The notes below the pieces were generated by a model, which made no database searches, had not been told where the DNA came from, and saw nothing but the letters and a program-made list of their open reading frames with translations. This document shows, piece after piece, positions 46,263 to 58,130 of a DNA stretch of 64,000 nucleotides. This stretch comes from Euclidia mi. Its lineage: Eukaryota; Arthropoda; Insecta; Lepidoptera; Erebidae. The stretch lies in contig OX123199.2 in the NCBI GenBank assembly GCA_944739405.2, positions 2,407,898 to 2,471,897 of the forward strand. The letters run 5' to 3'. Each line of letters opens with the position of its first letter. Position 1 is the first letter of the stretch. The position numbers were made by a program, and so were the translations under genes.

Positions 46263-47050
46263 AATTCAAGATTGATTTTGATGAAATGGTTTGATCCCCT
46301 CGCAGTTGTGTCGAGTATACAGTGCCCAGCTTTGTATGCATTTTACAAATTGTTATTAGATCAATATTGTTGATTGACAAGGTAAATTATGAAGTGGGGC
46401 GCCGTTTTTTTTTATAAACGTTATTTTATGTTCTCTTAACTAATTGAATTGTATTGGCAATTCAGTAAAGCTTTCACAAAGCTTTTTCATATTCTATGTA
46501 GCTAGAAAGGTTTTGGATTAATATTTTCGCTCGCTATCTATTTTATTTTGTTTGTTTGTTTTTGCTCAGCCATAAATGGTAAAAAACGGCAACGTTATAT
46601 TTTTACCACTTTGTGTCTGTCTGCCCGTTAGTATGCCAGAGTCACTTTATTACTCCTTGTAGATTAGCGTTGGTATGGTAACAAGGTTAATTAGTCCCGA
46701 AAAAGTATGTGTACATTATTGTTATTCAGTAGATTTCCAATAAATTTATTTGGATCATTATAAATAAGGCAAATTGTAATTTTCCGCATGGGTAGCAAGA
46801 TATGTATACAGTAAAATAAACACGTGTATCTATTAATAATTTTCACAACACAATTTATCTTTAACCTAATACCAATTAATAAAAATCTGATTTAACTTCA
46901 AGCATTTCTATTATAAGAAAACAATAGACTGATTAATTAGAACATTAATAACATCTTGTTTCAAATGTTATGTATAGAGCTATGTAAAAGTCACAGATCT
47001 TATAGGCTGATTAAGTTATACCAAACAAAGTTCAGTCAATAAAAAGAACC
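46263..47050. other. no recognised gene
   Basis: A/T-rich DNA; no element end or protein-like frame found. Confidence 0.4.
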
Positions 47051-47112
47051 TTAGGGGAGGCCTATGTCCAGCAGTGGACGTCTGTCGGCTGATATGATGA
47101 TGGTAATGATAG
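47051..47112 (+). repeat. lepidopteran retroelement 3' tail
   Basis: gggaggcctatgtccagcag then tggacgtctgtcggctgata with an (ATG)n-like end. Only the tail is present. Confidence 0.6.
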
Positions 47113-50100
47113 AAAATGCCCGATAGCGGCGAGGGTATGTACCTCCAAAATTTATGCATTTTTTTATCTACCTAGAGTGCGACGAATTTACATTCATGAT
47201 GTTTACAAATGTTAACGAATTTATCTTGTATCGCATGTATAACAACCCCTATATTTCTTCGTACATATATTCACCACAAGTCAAGTTACTTTTCCTCATA
47301 ATTTCCTTCTTGCATTGTCATTACTTGTATATTTTACGACTATCCACCACGCTAGCTAAGTGCGGGTTGGACAGCAGACTTCACACGTAACTTCAAATGC
47401 AAAGTTCCTCTTAACGTTTTCCTTCATCGCTTAGTTAGCGGTAATTAAACAATCTAATACAAGTTAGTTATGAACGTCGTCGGTTTGAACCCGAGTATTT
47501 GCGGAGCAGTATGTTCGTCTCGCCGCTAGGCTACGGCTGCTTTTAGACAATTTTCGCTATTGATTATACTTTATTATATTTGTTTAGAGATGCCGTAGGC
47601 AGGTAGGAAATTGTTGCAGAGTGCGTAGTGGAAGTTTGTATTTCATCCACCTGACTATGCAAGCAAAGAGTCTAACATATGTACTGTGATTCACAGTGGT
47701 GAAATTAAAACAATAACATGTACAATTCTATTACCTGGTGATCTTTTCTGGCGGCCTGGAGGAAACCTAGATAAAACACGCACTAATTTTGGCCAAAACA
47801 GAGGTCATTATCATTAGTTACCCAGGCGTTCCTCCAAACGATGTTTTCGGGCACGATGCACGTGGACGGATTTACACAACTTTACAAATGTTCAATATTT
47901 CACAAATTTTATCATAAACTTTGCCGAAGTTCAAAGCGGCAAACACATGTATTTACACAATTTGCGAAGGGAGCTTATCCATTTGCTTTCAAAAGGTGAT
48001 ATTTCACGACGGCAAAAACGCGTTAATTTTTCAAGCAACGAGCAAAAGAGAGTTCAATATATATCACTAACTTTATCAATCACTCACAACTTTTGTCAGG
48101 CAAATCCAATAGCGACAATTGCAAGGTTATTAACCAATTTAATTAATTCTACAATTCACACAAAGTCAAAACGCGTGTTAACCAAACAAATTTTCCAGAA
48201 CAAGAACAGAGAATGATTTGACAGTTCATAGTGTGACCAGAGTCAAAATTTACAATAGACAAAATAACATGTTACTAAACTGATATAATCGATTCAACTT
48301 ATCGTAGACAATATTTCTATTTCAAACAATATTCTTTTTTGTTAACATTTACCCCACAACTAGAGGACAGAGAGAACAGAACTCTTTACTCAGAGGGTCT
48401 GCTAATACCTTCCAACTTACATAAACAGACGCCTTATAAAAAATATTACTGAAAACAAATATAGTTCGAATAGTAAATTGTAATCTCACGCAATAGTTTC
48501 AAGTATTTTAACATTTCAGGTAAGTTCAAACCTACGACATCAGCTACGAATTACAACATACTACGAAGCTACGTCTCGTAGTCCGCATATCGCAAAGCCA
48601 TTCATTAAAACTGTAGCGTCCTGTACGCAGATAAATTCAAGGCTATCAAATATCAGCTTCCCCCATTTTCAAAGCTTTCCTTAGTCATTATATTATGCGT
48701 GGGCACTACGTGTGCCGATGACGTCACAAAAGCAAGTCATTTGCCGACGCGTCATGCGTGTATGATACCCTTGTAAAGCAACGTACAAGGTGCAGTGTGA
48801 TCATTAGTGCACTGTGTGTTTGTCTGCAACTACCTAAAGCCCGTCTAACGATCTGACAAATTCTGCATTAAAGTAAATGTGACAGAGAATACAAATGTAT
48901 GAGATACTTTACAAGTATACACGCCACACGTCCGTATCACTCCGTAAAGCCAGTCGTTAAAGTCGAATCGTACATGAATGTTCCGAGAAAAAGGACTGCA
49001 CGACTTAGCAACAGATTACGTGAGCCTGCATCACTAACAGATTTTCACCGATCGTTTGACTTTATAGAACATACTGAGGTTACTCGGCTCAGCTTAGCCG
49101 GACGGGCAAATGGCCAATACGTCCGTCAGCCACACTTGAAACAACATCGGTATGAGACGGAATATTGGATTTGAAACTAGACAAATTTATTCAATTTTGT
49201 CGTCTGCTCGATCATAACATAATTACCCACAACAAACACTTTAAAAGAGAGAAAACGAGACACAGTATAAGATTTATTGTTATAACACCTATGGGCGACT
49301 ACTGATCTTCAAAATCTTAAACAGTTGTTGCACCTTAATGGAGTCGCTGTGAACCATAATGTTGTGATATTTTCAAAAAGAAAGACGAAAGGTCTTGGAT
49401 GTAACCTGTGTATTACTATAATAATGATAAAGAAGATTCACGTCTTGCCATTGAAAATAAATTTTATTACACTGAGCATAAATCCTGTATCGCAGGGGGC
49501 TTAATAAACATACAACCAACGACTTGATAAACACAAAAAACATAAATATCATTTTATTACGTTCATTCATCGTTGTATAATTAGGGAGCAGAAAGCTGGC
49601 GTAACAAGTGAGGGGGCTTTATGTGTGTAGTGCCACACTTTGTGAGTGTAGTGGCACGCTCGCGGGCCCTTTGTGCTGCACAGTCGCACCGGCGGTGGCG
49701 CACTCATTTGTATAAATGTTGACGATATTGCATTACACTCAATTATTCTGTGTTGAATCCTTTTGATTTATGGATTGTTAATTGGTATGGTAGTTTATGA
49801 AGTATAATGTTGAGTGCGTGTAATGGTTTTGTGTGTGTGTGTGCTTCGTACTAAGATAATTTAGTTTTGATCGACTCTGTAGCAACGTAAATCTAAGTTA
49901 ATTGATTTTGCTGAAAGTTGTTACTTACTCACTTAAATGAGCAAGTAAAAGCTTCACAAAAATAAAAATTTACGTTTTATATTTATTAAAAAAATATTAC
50001 GTTTGTTTTTGATATTTATAGCTGTATTACCTGACTTAGTATCTTCTGTACGACGGCAAAATACTTAATATTATGTATTGCAATACGCCAAACCAATGAG

Positions 50101-50701
50101 TAGCAGCAGATAAACGATAATTATAAAATCGTAATTATAATATTTTAAGAAACACTTTTCTGAAAAATAACCGGACACAAGTGAGATTAATATATCTGAC
50201 AGTATACTTTTCATGTAATCATGAATACTCATTATATATGTATATAAAAGTATCTATACTGTACTATATTATATAGGTAGGTATATAAAAACGTCTATAC
50301 TGTATTTTAAAGAGCATAAACAATTTAATAAATAAAGAAACAGAACACTTACGATAAATAGATAGCATAACTAACATTATAATGGTTCCACTAAGGGTGG
50401 AGTGGTCTTTAAACAAGGGGGAACATTGTTGTCGAGGTAATAGTTATTCATTCAGTCCTTCGAAAGTTTTATTATAATAGGGAAGTTTCCTGCGAGTGAA
50501 ATAAATTATACAAGTATTTTTATCTAGTGAAATATGTCAAAATAATGGTAGTTTCATTCATCAATTAATGTTTAAACTTTATTTAACATTTTTATCGACA
50601 ATTTATTGATAATAAGTATTCTATTTGACAGCAAAAAAACTATGACGTCATTAGGTCTTATTTCATACAAACGCCATAGCAAAGGTCGTTTTTGACATTT
50701 C
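47113..50701. other. 3.6 kb without recognised gene; scattered repeat scraps
   Basis: Contains a tRNA-head-like scrap near 47485-47545 (minus strand gcagccgtagcctagcggcg), a SINE scrap near 49478-49520 (aaatcctgtatcgcaggggg), and a short bulged hairpin near 49634-49664 (gtgccacact/agtg..gtggcac). Small open frames at 47947-48216 (89 residues) and 48899-49174 (91 residues) resemble nothing I know and lack supporting signals. This is the least element-rich part of the window and could hold a noncoding or intronic host segment. Confidence 0.4.
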
Positions 50702-50714
50702 ATTAAAATTGCTT
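50702..50714. repeat. Target-site duplication, left
   Basis: attaaaattgctt, repeated at 54210-54222 on the far side of the RTE-type LINE. Confidence 0.8.
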
Positions 50715-50724
50715 AATTAATTTT

Positions 50725-50876
50725 CGGGGAGATGGGCCTCGTTAGCCTTGGTTGGCAACCTGTCTAGGAGAAGGAAAACTCCGAAATTAAACCAAACGTT
50801 CGGGGAGATGGGCCTCGTTAGCCTTGGTTGGCAACCTGTCTAGGAGAAGGAAAACTCCGAATTTAAACCAACTTTC
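50725..50876 (+). repeat. LINE 5' UTR tandem repeat, 2 x 76 bp
   Basis: cggggagatgggcctcgtta gccttggttggcaacctgtc starts at 50725 and again at 50801. Tandem units in a LINE 5' UTR usually carry promoter activity that is renewed by template jumping; that role is inferred here. Confidence 0.85.
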
Positions 50877-51076
50877 AGGGAGCATACCCGAAACAAAACC
50901 CCGATCTAAGGTTTGAACCGACCCGTGCCGAGGGATTCGTGGCCAGAGGGCAAGCTGGTCATAAACGGAGGGTGCCTGTGTTGGTGGTCACAGGGCACAG
51001 CTGATATTCCGCCTTACCCCCGTAAAGGGCTCTGCGGGGATGGACCGTCTAGATCCCTAAATCTCGTGGGAACGCT

Positions 51077-54000
51077 ATGGGAACAAAAACTTATTCTTCT
51101 CCATACGGCGGCGACGCGGTTCGCAACCCGTCACGTCTCGTTTCCCGCGAGGGCGAAAAGCGGCCTACGGAAAGCAGGTTTGCGACATTGAATGTTGGTG
51201 GAGGAATGAACGGCAAATTGGATGAAGTATGTCAGATGATGGATGATAGAAAGATTGATGTTCTTTGTGTGAATGAAATAAAAAGAAAAGGGTGTGACAC
51301 CACCAAGCATGGTGCATATACGGCGTATTGGTCTGGGGTAGATAGTACCACCAGAGCCTGTAAGGGAGTTGATGTAGTACTGTCTGCGCGAATGAATGAG
51401 TGCGTAAAAGAGTTTGAATGTGTAAATGCTAGGCTACTGTGGATGAGAATGAAAGTAGGACTTACTCGTCTCTTTATTGTGGGGGTGTACGCCCCGGTCA
51501 ATATAGTTACGGGTATGTCACAACGTGAGCAAGGCGAAAGGCAGGAGTTTTGGGAGAGTTTAAGAGAGATTTTGAGGAACTGCAAGGATAATGAAAGATT
51601 GATCTTATTAGGGGATTTCAATGGATGGGTGGGAGTAAAGCGAGAGGGATTTGAAAGGGTGTTAGGTGCATTTGGTGATGAGAGTGTGAACGAAAATGGA
51701 AAAGCACTGCTTGACATTTGTTTGGAGTGGAGCCTTTGTGTGACAAACACCATGTTTGATCATAAAAGGATACATATGTATACGCGAGAGGCGAAAAATG
51801 TTAGAAGAAGTATGATTGATTTTGTGATAGTAGATGAACGATTGAGAAAGAATGTGTTGGATACAAGAGTATATCGAGGGATCGGCATCCACACAGACCA
51901 CTTCTTGGTGTTGAGCCGGATAAGTGGGCTCTTTAAAGGATGGCGACACCGAGAGCATAATGAAAATAGGGTCTTGGAAAGAATAAAAGTTGAAAATCTA
52001 CAAGAGAAAGATGTGAAAGATGAGTATAAACGAAGATTGATAGCAAGATTTGAGAGATTCGATGGCATAAATGATATGGAAGAATTATGGCAGGCCTTTA
52101 AAGAAGAGGTAGTATGTGTAGCGTCTGAAGTATGTGGTATGATCAAGAGAAGGAAAATACGAAAGGTTAAGAATACATGGTGGGACAAGGATGTACAATC
52201 AGCAGTGTCAGAGAAGAAGAAAGCTTGGTCAGATTGGTTGGCTGCCAGAGCAAATGAAAGAATGGGAAAAGCAACGAGTGTAGACATAGATGAAGCAAAA
52301 AAGGAGTTTGTTAGGTCAAAAAGAATAGTGAAAGAAATGGTTAAAAGGAAAAAAGAGGAAAAGAAAGATGAGTTTGATAGCAGATTATCTGACGATTTCC
52401 AGAGGAACATTAAGTTTTTCTGGAAATCCGTTCGTGCAGTTCGAGGAAGAACTCAATCCTCAGAACACACATCCATCAGAGACGAGAATGGAAGTATAGT
52501 AAATGGTGAATTGTGCGTGCTGAAGAGATGGAAAGAGTATTTTGAAAGTTTTTTCGAAAGAACGGCGATAGAGACACTGATAGCTGAAGTGAATTGTAAT
52601 GATAGCAATGATGAAAGCGTTATTGGCGTGGATGAGATCGTGAAAGCACTGGGAAGTATGAAAGTAGGTAAGGCTGCAGGATATGATAGGATTACAGTCG
52701 AAATGCTGAAGGCTGGACAGGGCATCATAGTTGGTCAGTTGCAGCGGTTATATAACTTGTGTTGGAACACCGGCCGAGTACCTAATGACTGGACCACAGC
52801 TGTAGTTGTGCCTCTTTATAAAGGAAAAGGCTCGCAACAAGACTGCAAAAACTATAGAGGCATTAGCCTTCTCAGCATTGTTGGCAAATTGTATGCAAAG
52901 GTACTTATTGAAAGAGTTATGGAAGTAACCGACAAGAAAATATGGGATGTACAAGCGAGATTCCGAAAGGGTATGGGATGCACGGATCAGGTTTTTTCCT
53001 TGCGAAGCATAGCCGGAAAATTTTTGGCCAAAGGTCAAAAGGTCTATTGCGCATTCGTGGATTTGGAAAAGGCTTACGGTAAGTGGTGAGGAATGAAATG
53101 TGGTCGGTGCTGTCAATGAATGGGGTGGACAGTAGCCTCATTCCAGCTCTGAAATCCCTTTATGAGGATTCTAGAGCTTGTGTGAGGATAAACGGGGCAT
53201 ACACTGACTGGTTTACCATCGATAAAGGTGTTAGACAGGGATGTGTAGCGTCGCCGTGGCTGTTTAACCTCTTCATGGACAGTTGTTTGCAAGATTTAAA
53301 ACATAGTGACTGCGGATTAAGGATGAATGGGTTACTCGTATGAAATGCCTCCTTTATGCTGATGATCAGGTTATACTTGCATCTTCAACGGAGGAGTTGC
53401 AGGAGATGGTAACAATCATGCATCGTGCGTTAGAAAGGAAAGGAATGAAAGTGAATGTAAGTAAAACGAAAGTTATGGTTTTTGAAAAGGAGGAATGCGT
53501 TACGGCTTGTAATGTTTTGATCGATGGACAGCGAGTGGAACAAGTGAATGAGTTTGTTTACTTAGATACGTTGTTTACAAGAGATGGTAAGAATGAAGCA
53601 GATATTGAAAGGAGAGTTAATGCAGGTAATTGTGTGAATGGAGCTCTGAAGGCGTTTATGAACAGTCAAAACGTGTCCAAAAAGGCACGTTTGGCTGTAC
53701 ATAGAGGTGTGTTAGTGCCTACCCTTATGTATGGTAGTGAAAGTTGGGTATGGCATAAGAGATTTGAAAGTAGAATAAATGCTGTAGAAATGAGAGCACT
53801 GAGAAGTATGTGTGGTGTGTCTTTTACCGACAGAGTAAAGAATTGTGTGATACGAGAGTGGTGTGGGGTAAAAGAAGATGTCGTGACAAGCATTGAGAAA
53901 GGCATGTTAAGATGGTTTGGGCACATGGAGAGGATGGATGACGATAGACTGACAAAGAAGATATATCAGGCTAGTGTGAATGGGACAGGACAAAGGGGAA

Positions 54001-54185
54001 GACCTAGGAGAACGTTCTCTGACCAGATTGGAGACATCCTGAAAAAAGGACAAGTCAGAAGTACCCTTAACAGAAGAGCATGCATGAGAAACTTGATGGG
54101 AGTGAGTGAAGCAAGTGAGGTATGTCAGGATCGTTGCAAATGGCGTTCCGTAGTCTCTGCCTACCCCTCCGGGAAACAGGCGTGA
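51077..54185 (+). pseudogene. RTE-type LINE polyprotein (endonuclease and RT), two frameshifts
   Basis: First frame 51077-53089 (670 residues): APE endonuclease with FATLNVGG near residue 37, VNEIK, GDFNGW near 180 and TDHFLV near 275; a basic KNTWWDKDVQ linker; then RT fingers KAAGYDRITVEML and NYRGISLLS. One base is lost in the AYDKVV motif at about 53082, moving reading to 53083-53343 (GVRQGCVASPWLFN). Two extra bases near 53338 move it to 53340-54185, which opens with KCLLYADDQVILAS, the catalytic box, and ends KWRSVVSAYPSGKQA. The comparison copy at 19856-21982 is intact at the first site. The real start may lie a little upstream. Inactive copy of a recently mobile family. Confidence 0.88.
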
Positions 54186-54551
54186 GTCTATGTATGTATG
54201 TATGTATGTATTAAAATTGCTTGATTTGACTAGTTCGAAACAACCCTATTACTTGAATGTTAAGCTGAAGACCGTGAGACAGTGAGTATGATGCCGACTC
54301 AGAACAAATCAAATGCGTACTTAATATTATAAATTCGAAAGTGTGTATGTATGTATGTTCCGTTATCACGCTAAAAAGGCTGAACCGATTTTGGCGAAAT
54401 GTAGAGTTAAATTGGACCATGGAGACGGACATAGGCTACCATGAGTTGCAAAAATTAAACTGGGAGGGATTTTAGGGAGGGTAGAAGTTTGTACCTACGG
54501 CGCAAATTTACCTCTTGGAAGTAAGAGCGCATGCGCTGTAAGTTGAGTGCT

Positions 54552-57179
54552 TCTAACAATGACCATTCTAACCATTCTACTAACAATTTTGACCCTAAAT
54601 TTACTATCCATAGATTTAAGAAAACAATTTACCATTGTGTAAAGTCCAAATTAAGGGAGGGTGACACTCAAGGGGCGTCTAGGTTATTGTTTAGTAGCGA
54701 TGTGGTGGCGCCTTACTCTGCAGACACCCTAGCAGGTCTGAAGAGTAAGCAGCCAGCGCCAGCTAATGACCTCACCTTTCCCGACATGACTGACGAAGAT
54801 TTTGACTGTTTTTTTGTTTCAGCCAAGGACGTATTTGAAGCCGTCTGTTCCTTTCGTAGTGGATCCGCTGGCGGCCTCGACGGCTTAACACCTCAGCATC
54901 TGAAAGATCTCACAAGTGCAAGTGCTGGAGAGGCTGGTGATGCACTTTTGAAGGCACTGACGGCTTTAATTAACCTAATGCTCTCCGGCAATGTGGCCAC
55001 AGATGTCACCGACTTATTATACGGCGCCAACTTGTGCGCCCTTCGCAAAAAAGATGGTGGCATTCGGCCCATTGCCGTAGGGTGTACATACAGACGTATG
55101 GCAGCCAAACTATGCTGTAAACATTATAGTGCCATCTTGGCAGATAAATTTCAGCCAATCCAGCTTGGCTTTGGTTCGAAGGGAGGCTGTGAGGCTGCCA
55201 TACATGCGCTGTCCACGTACCTTGGCTGCGGTAAAGGTGAGGTCATTTTAAAGATTGATTTGAAGAATGCCTTCAACTCAGTGAACAGGGACTCCTTGCT
55301 GACACAAGCAAAATTAGAAACTCCCAAAATTTTTAAATTCCTTTGGCAATGTTATAGGCATCCATCAAAATTAATTTATAAAGACAATGTTTTGGAATCT
55401 GCGGTTGGTTGTCAACAAGGTGACCCTCTCGGGCCAGTCATATTCAGTTTAGCCATTCACCCAATAATAAAACAAATAAATTCAAAATTTAACGTGTGGT
55501 ATTTGGACGACGGGAGCCTGGGAGGTGACGTTTCCACAGTTTTACAAGATTTAGAGCTAATAAAAAAGGAATTTAAAGCAATTGGTTTGGAACTAAATTC
55601 ACACAAATGTGAAATTTTTATTAATGACAATTTGGATAACCTTTCGATTTTATCAAAATTTAATTCTTTGGCGCCAAATATTAAAATCATCAATAAATGT
55701 TCCTTCTGCCTCCTTGGGTCCACTATTTTCGACGACGCTTTTGGAACTTTTATAAATAAAAAAGTGCAAAGTTTCTGTGAAACCTCAGAACGGCTATACA
55801 AAATTAATAATCATTCGGCATTCACAATTACTAGGCACTGTCTTTTCGTCCCAAAATTTACATATTACTTGCGATCCTCTCCTTTTTGGAAACATGCATC
55901 CCTTTTGGAAAAGATAGATAATGTTATTCGGCACACCTTGAGCAAAATTCCAAATCTTGACATGAACGACCGAGTTTGGCTTCAAGCACCTTTGCCAGTT
56001 CGCTTGGGCGGCCTAGGAGTTCGCAAAATTACCAGCGTTTTTGGCCTCGGTCCACGGCACTGAGGAATTGACCAGGAAAATCCTAGAACCCACACTGGTT
56101 AATTCTGAGGTGCCGTACATGACTGTTGCCATTAACGCTTGGAAAATGGCTTGGGGCCCAATTCCGCTAAGTAAATATAGTCGCAATATCATACTTACGT
56201 CACAATAAGCGTATTCTTCTAAATTATATAATATTTGAATGAAATTGTAACGAGATCGTATGTGTCAACGACGAACTGTTTATTTTAAATTCTTACGATA
56301 ATGACATTAGGTTATCAGAATATCGCTTTTAAATCCATTCAAAATATGATATCAATGTCAAATAAAAATAGCAGAATTGGCCCCCTGACTTGCCCCGGAA
56401 TCTATTAGCAAGCAAGATGAGAGATTATCTTTTAAATACGGCATCTAGTGTTGCAGAACGCGCCCGTTTGTTGGCTGTGGGAGAGTAGGAATCGGGGTTA
56501 TGGCTTCAAGCACTTCCATCGTCCAACATAGCAACTATTTTGGACGATACAACTTTCCGCAACGCTTCTTGCCTGCGCTTGGGAGCTGTTTGTGTTTCTC
56601 CGCATCGCTGTCACTGCGGCGAAGCCGTCGACAGTCTTGGCCACCATGACCTAGCGTGCAGTAGGAGTGCAGGGCGTATTTCCCGACATTAACGACATAC
56701 TCCGTTGAGCTCTTGTCACCGCCGGAGTGCCAGCTCATCTCGAACCTAATGGTTTGGTACGCAACGATGGGAAGAGACCAGATGGTTTGACGTTATTACC
56801 TTGTAAGATGAGTAGGCCTCTGGTGTGGGACGCGACATGCGTCGATACCCTTGCGCCATCACATCTTTCAAGTACAGCTGGATCAGCTGGCGCTGCTGCT
56901 GCATCGGCGGAGACCCTCAAACGGCGCAAATACGGAAACCTGGCTGGTAATTACGTTTTTGAGCCGTTTGGGGTCGAAACGCTGGGGCCATGAGGCCCTA
57001 GTGCACGCGCGTTATATAAAGAAATCGCCAGAAGGCTGATCGATGCTTCCCGTGACCAGAGGGCTGGTTTATATCTCGCTGAGAGAATAAGCATTGCCAT
57101 TCAACGTGGCAATGCTGCCAGCCTTTTGGGCACGCTACCGCTCGACAGCGTTGCGGAGGAATTTTTTGACGCGTCGTAG
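54552..57179 (+). pseudogene. Reverse transcriptase with CCHC finger and restriction-like endonuclease (R2-group architecture)
   Basis: Open frame 54531-56063 (510 residues; the first seven codons are Helitron sequence). It carries RT motifs GGLDGLTPQHL, GCEAAIHAL, LKIDLKNAFNSV, GCQQGDPLGP near residue 295 and WYLDDGSLGG near 323; the catalytic box is YLDD, not the usual YADD. After a TIR-element insertion and frameshifts, reading resumes: LRLGAVCVSP, a zinc-finger CHCGEAVDSLGHHDLAC (56608-56660), and KRPDGLTL with LVWDATCVDT (56774-56855), the pattern of a PD-(D/E)XK nuclease. The end is RISIAIQRGNAASLLGTLP and a stop at 57179. The N-terminal part is missing. Family architecture: RT, CCHC, then RLE, as in early-branching LINEs. 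Confidence 0.8.
56153..56385. mobile_element. MITE with ggggcc(c)aattc TIRs inside the RT-RLE gene
   Basis: The left end ggggcccaattccgcta is matched by tagcagaattggcccc at 56369-56384. The interior (gatatttgaatga, gatcgtat.tcaacgacgaa..tttatt) aligns with 9945-10160 in the tandem unit. It separates the RT half from the zinc-finger and nuclease half of the gene. No coding capacity. Confidence 0.7.
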
Positions 57180-57474
57180 TTAGCAATTTTTTAGTATATT
57201 TTATTTACTTTTCTTTCCATACTTATTATTTCCTCTTTTGCTTTTTTATAGTTTAGGATAGTTTAATTATATAATTAGTTTTATTTTATTGTACATAATT
57301 ATGTTACTTCTACTTATAAACTGAATATGAATAATACATAAACTTATAATTACAGACTGCGCTTAAACGGCTGAAACGATTTTCTCTACTAATATTATAA
57401 ATGCGAAAGAGTTTATAGATATATATTCAGTAAATATAATGGTAGATATTGTCATAGATATTGACCTAATTACT

Positions 57475-57539
57475 TTGTACTCTATAGAGTTTCTGAACTT
57501 TTTAGAGTCTAAAAAGTTCAGAAACTCTATAGAGTACAA
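57475..57539. repeat. Perfect hairpin, 32-bp arms, 1-base spacer
   Basis: The arm starting ttgtactctatagagtttct (57475-57506) is matched without error by 57508-57539. It lies in the 3' part of the Helitron. The related Helitron at 41777 has only one copy of the word (tttgtaccctatagagcttc), so this is an inverted duplication specific to this copy. Confidence 0.9.
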
Positions 57540-57617
57540 TACACATTTAGACCATTAGAAACTAAATGTATGTTACCCCGACTTCAACGCGTGCGAAGCC
57601 GCGGGCAAAAGCTGGTA

Positions 57618-57790
57618 CTAATATATAAAGCTAAAGAGTTTGTTTGGTTGGTTGGTTGAATGCGCTAATCTCAGGAACTACTCTGTCTGATTTGAATATT
57701 ATTTCAGTGTTAGATAGCCCATTTATCGAGGAAGGCTATATAATATCACGTTATGAATGACGGGACCGGAGCAGTAAGCCTTAAACAACG
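57618..57790 (+). mobile_element. lepidopteran Helitron-like repeat
   Basis: actaatatataaagctaaag agtttgtttggttgg, gcgctaatctcaggaactac and ttagatagcccatttatcga. It follows the 3.3-kb Helitron end almost directly. A reverse-oriented copy is at 45290-45490. Confidence 0.55.
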
Positions 57791-57962
57791 TGGGTGTAAC
57801 CGCGGGCATCTTCTACTCTTTGTATATTTAGCTTACTTGACTGCTAACCTGGAAACTGTACGTTTAATTCCCACATTCCCACTCACAAATATTTATGAGT
57901 ATTTAGCTCCCGGATGTTTTCTATGTCTGGGTGTAATTCCAATATAAAGTTCGATTCCCAAG

Positions 57963-58044
57963 GTGCGTGGTTTCGCGGAGGGACGCGCGTAACACCATTG
58001 CAATTAAATTCAAAGGTGCCGCGCGCGTCTGCAAAACCGCGCAC
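57963..58044. repeat. Short G+C-rich fold-back
   Basis: gtgcgtggtttcgcggaggg acgcgcg at 57963 pairs imperfectly with cgcgcgcgtctgcaaaaccg cgcac at 58020-58044 around a 30-base A/T-rich loop. Probably a tiny TIR-only element. Confidence 0.6.
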
Positions 58045-58094
58045 TGTTGGAAGATGGTTAATATATATGTATAGAGTATAAAAGTACGATTATC

Positions 58095-58130
58095 AGTAAT
58101 AAGGGTGCCATACTACAAGCTCTGCTTAGT
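58095..58130 (+). repeat. SINE2 3' fragment, cut by the LTR element
   Basis: gtgccatactacaagctctg cttagt matches the SINE2 3' part up to the point where the LTR begins. The LTR element inserted into a SINE2. Confidence 0.55.

Larger units (their letters stand above)
50715..54209 (+). mobile_element. RTE-type LINE, full length, with 13-bp TSD
   Basis: Flanked by attaaaattgctt at 50702-50714 and 54210-54222. The 5' region has two 76-bp tandem repeats and a leader of about 200 bp. The body encodes one endonuclease-RT polyprotein split by two frameshifts, and the 3' end is a (TATG)n tail right after the stop. Three other copies of this family occur in the window (19856-21982, 63272-63758, and a diverged one at 17398). 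Confidence 0.88.
54313..57615 (+). mobile_element. Helitron carrying an RT-RLE gene remnant (3.3 kb)
   Basis: The 5' end (cttaatattataaattcgaa, (gtat)n, ggagacggacataggctacc, ctcttggaagtaagagcgc) matches the Helitrons at 41777 and 42389. The 3' end (ggctgaaacgattttctcta, then gaagccgcgggcaaaagctg) matches 42130-42375. Between them lies 2.6 kb of retroelement coding sequence in place of the short noncoding core. Capture by the Helitron or nested insertion are both possible. Confidence 0.75.

Noticed and set aside
48899..49174. 91-residue frame, possible host gene
   Set aside because: No recognisable domain, start context or splice structure; cannot be supported from sequence alone.
51232..53141. 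Long minus-strand frames opposite the RTE-type LINE (up to 216 residues)
   Set aside because: Antisense shadows of the RT and endonuclease frame, without motifs.
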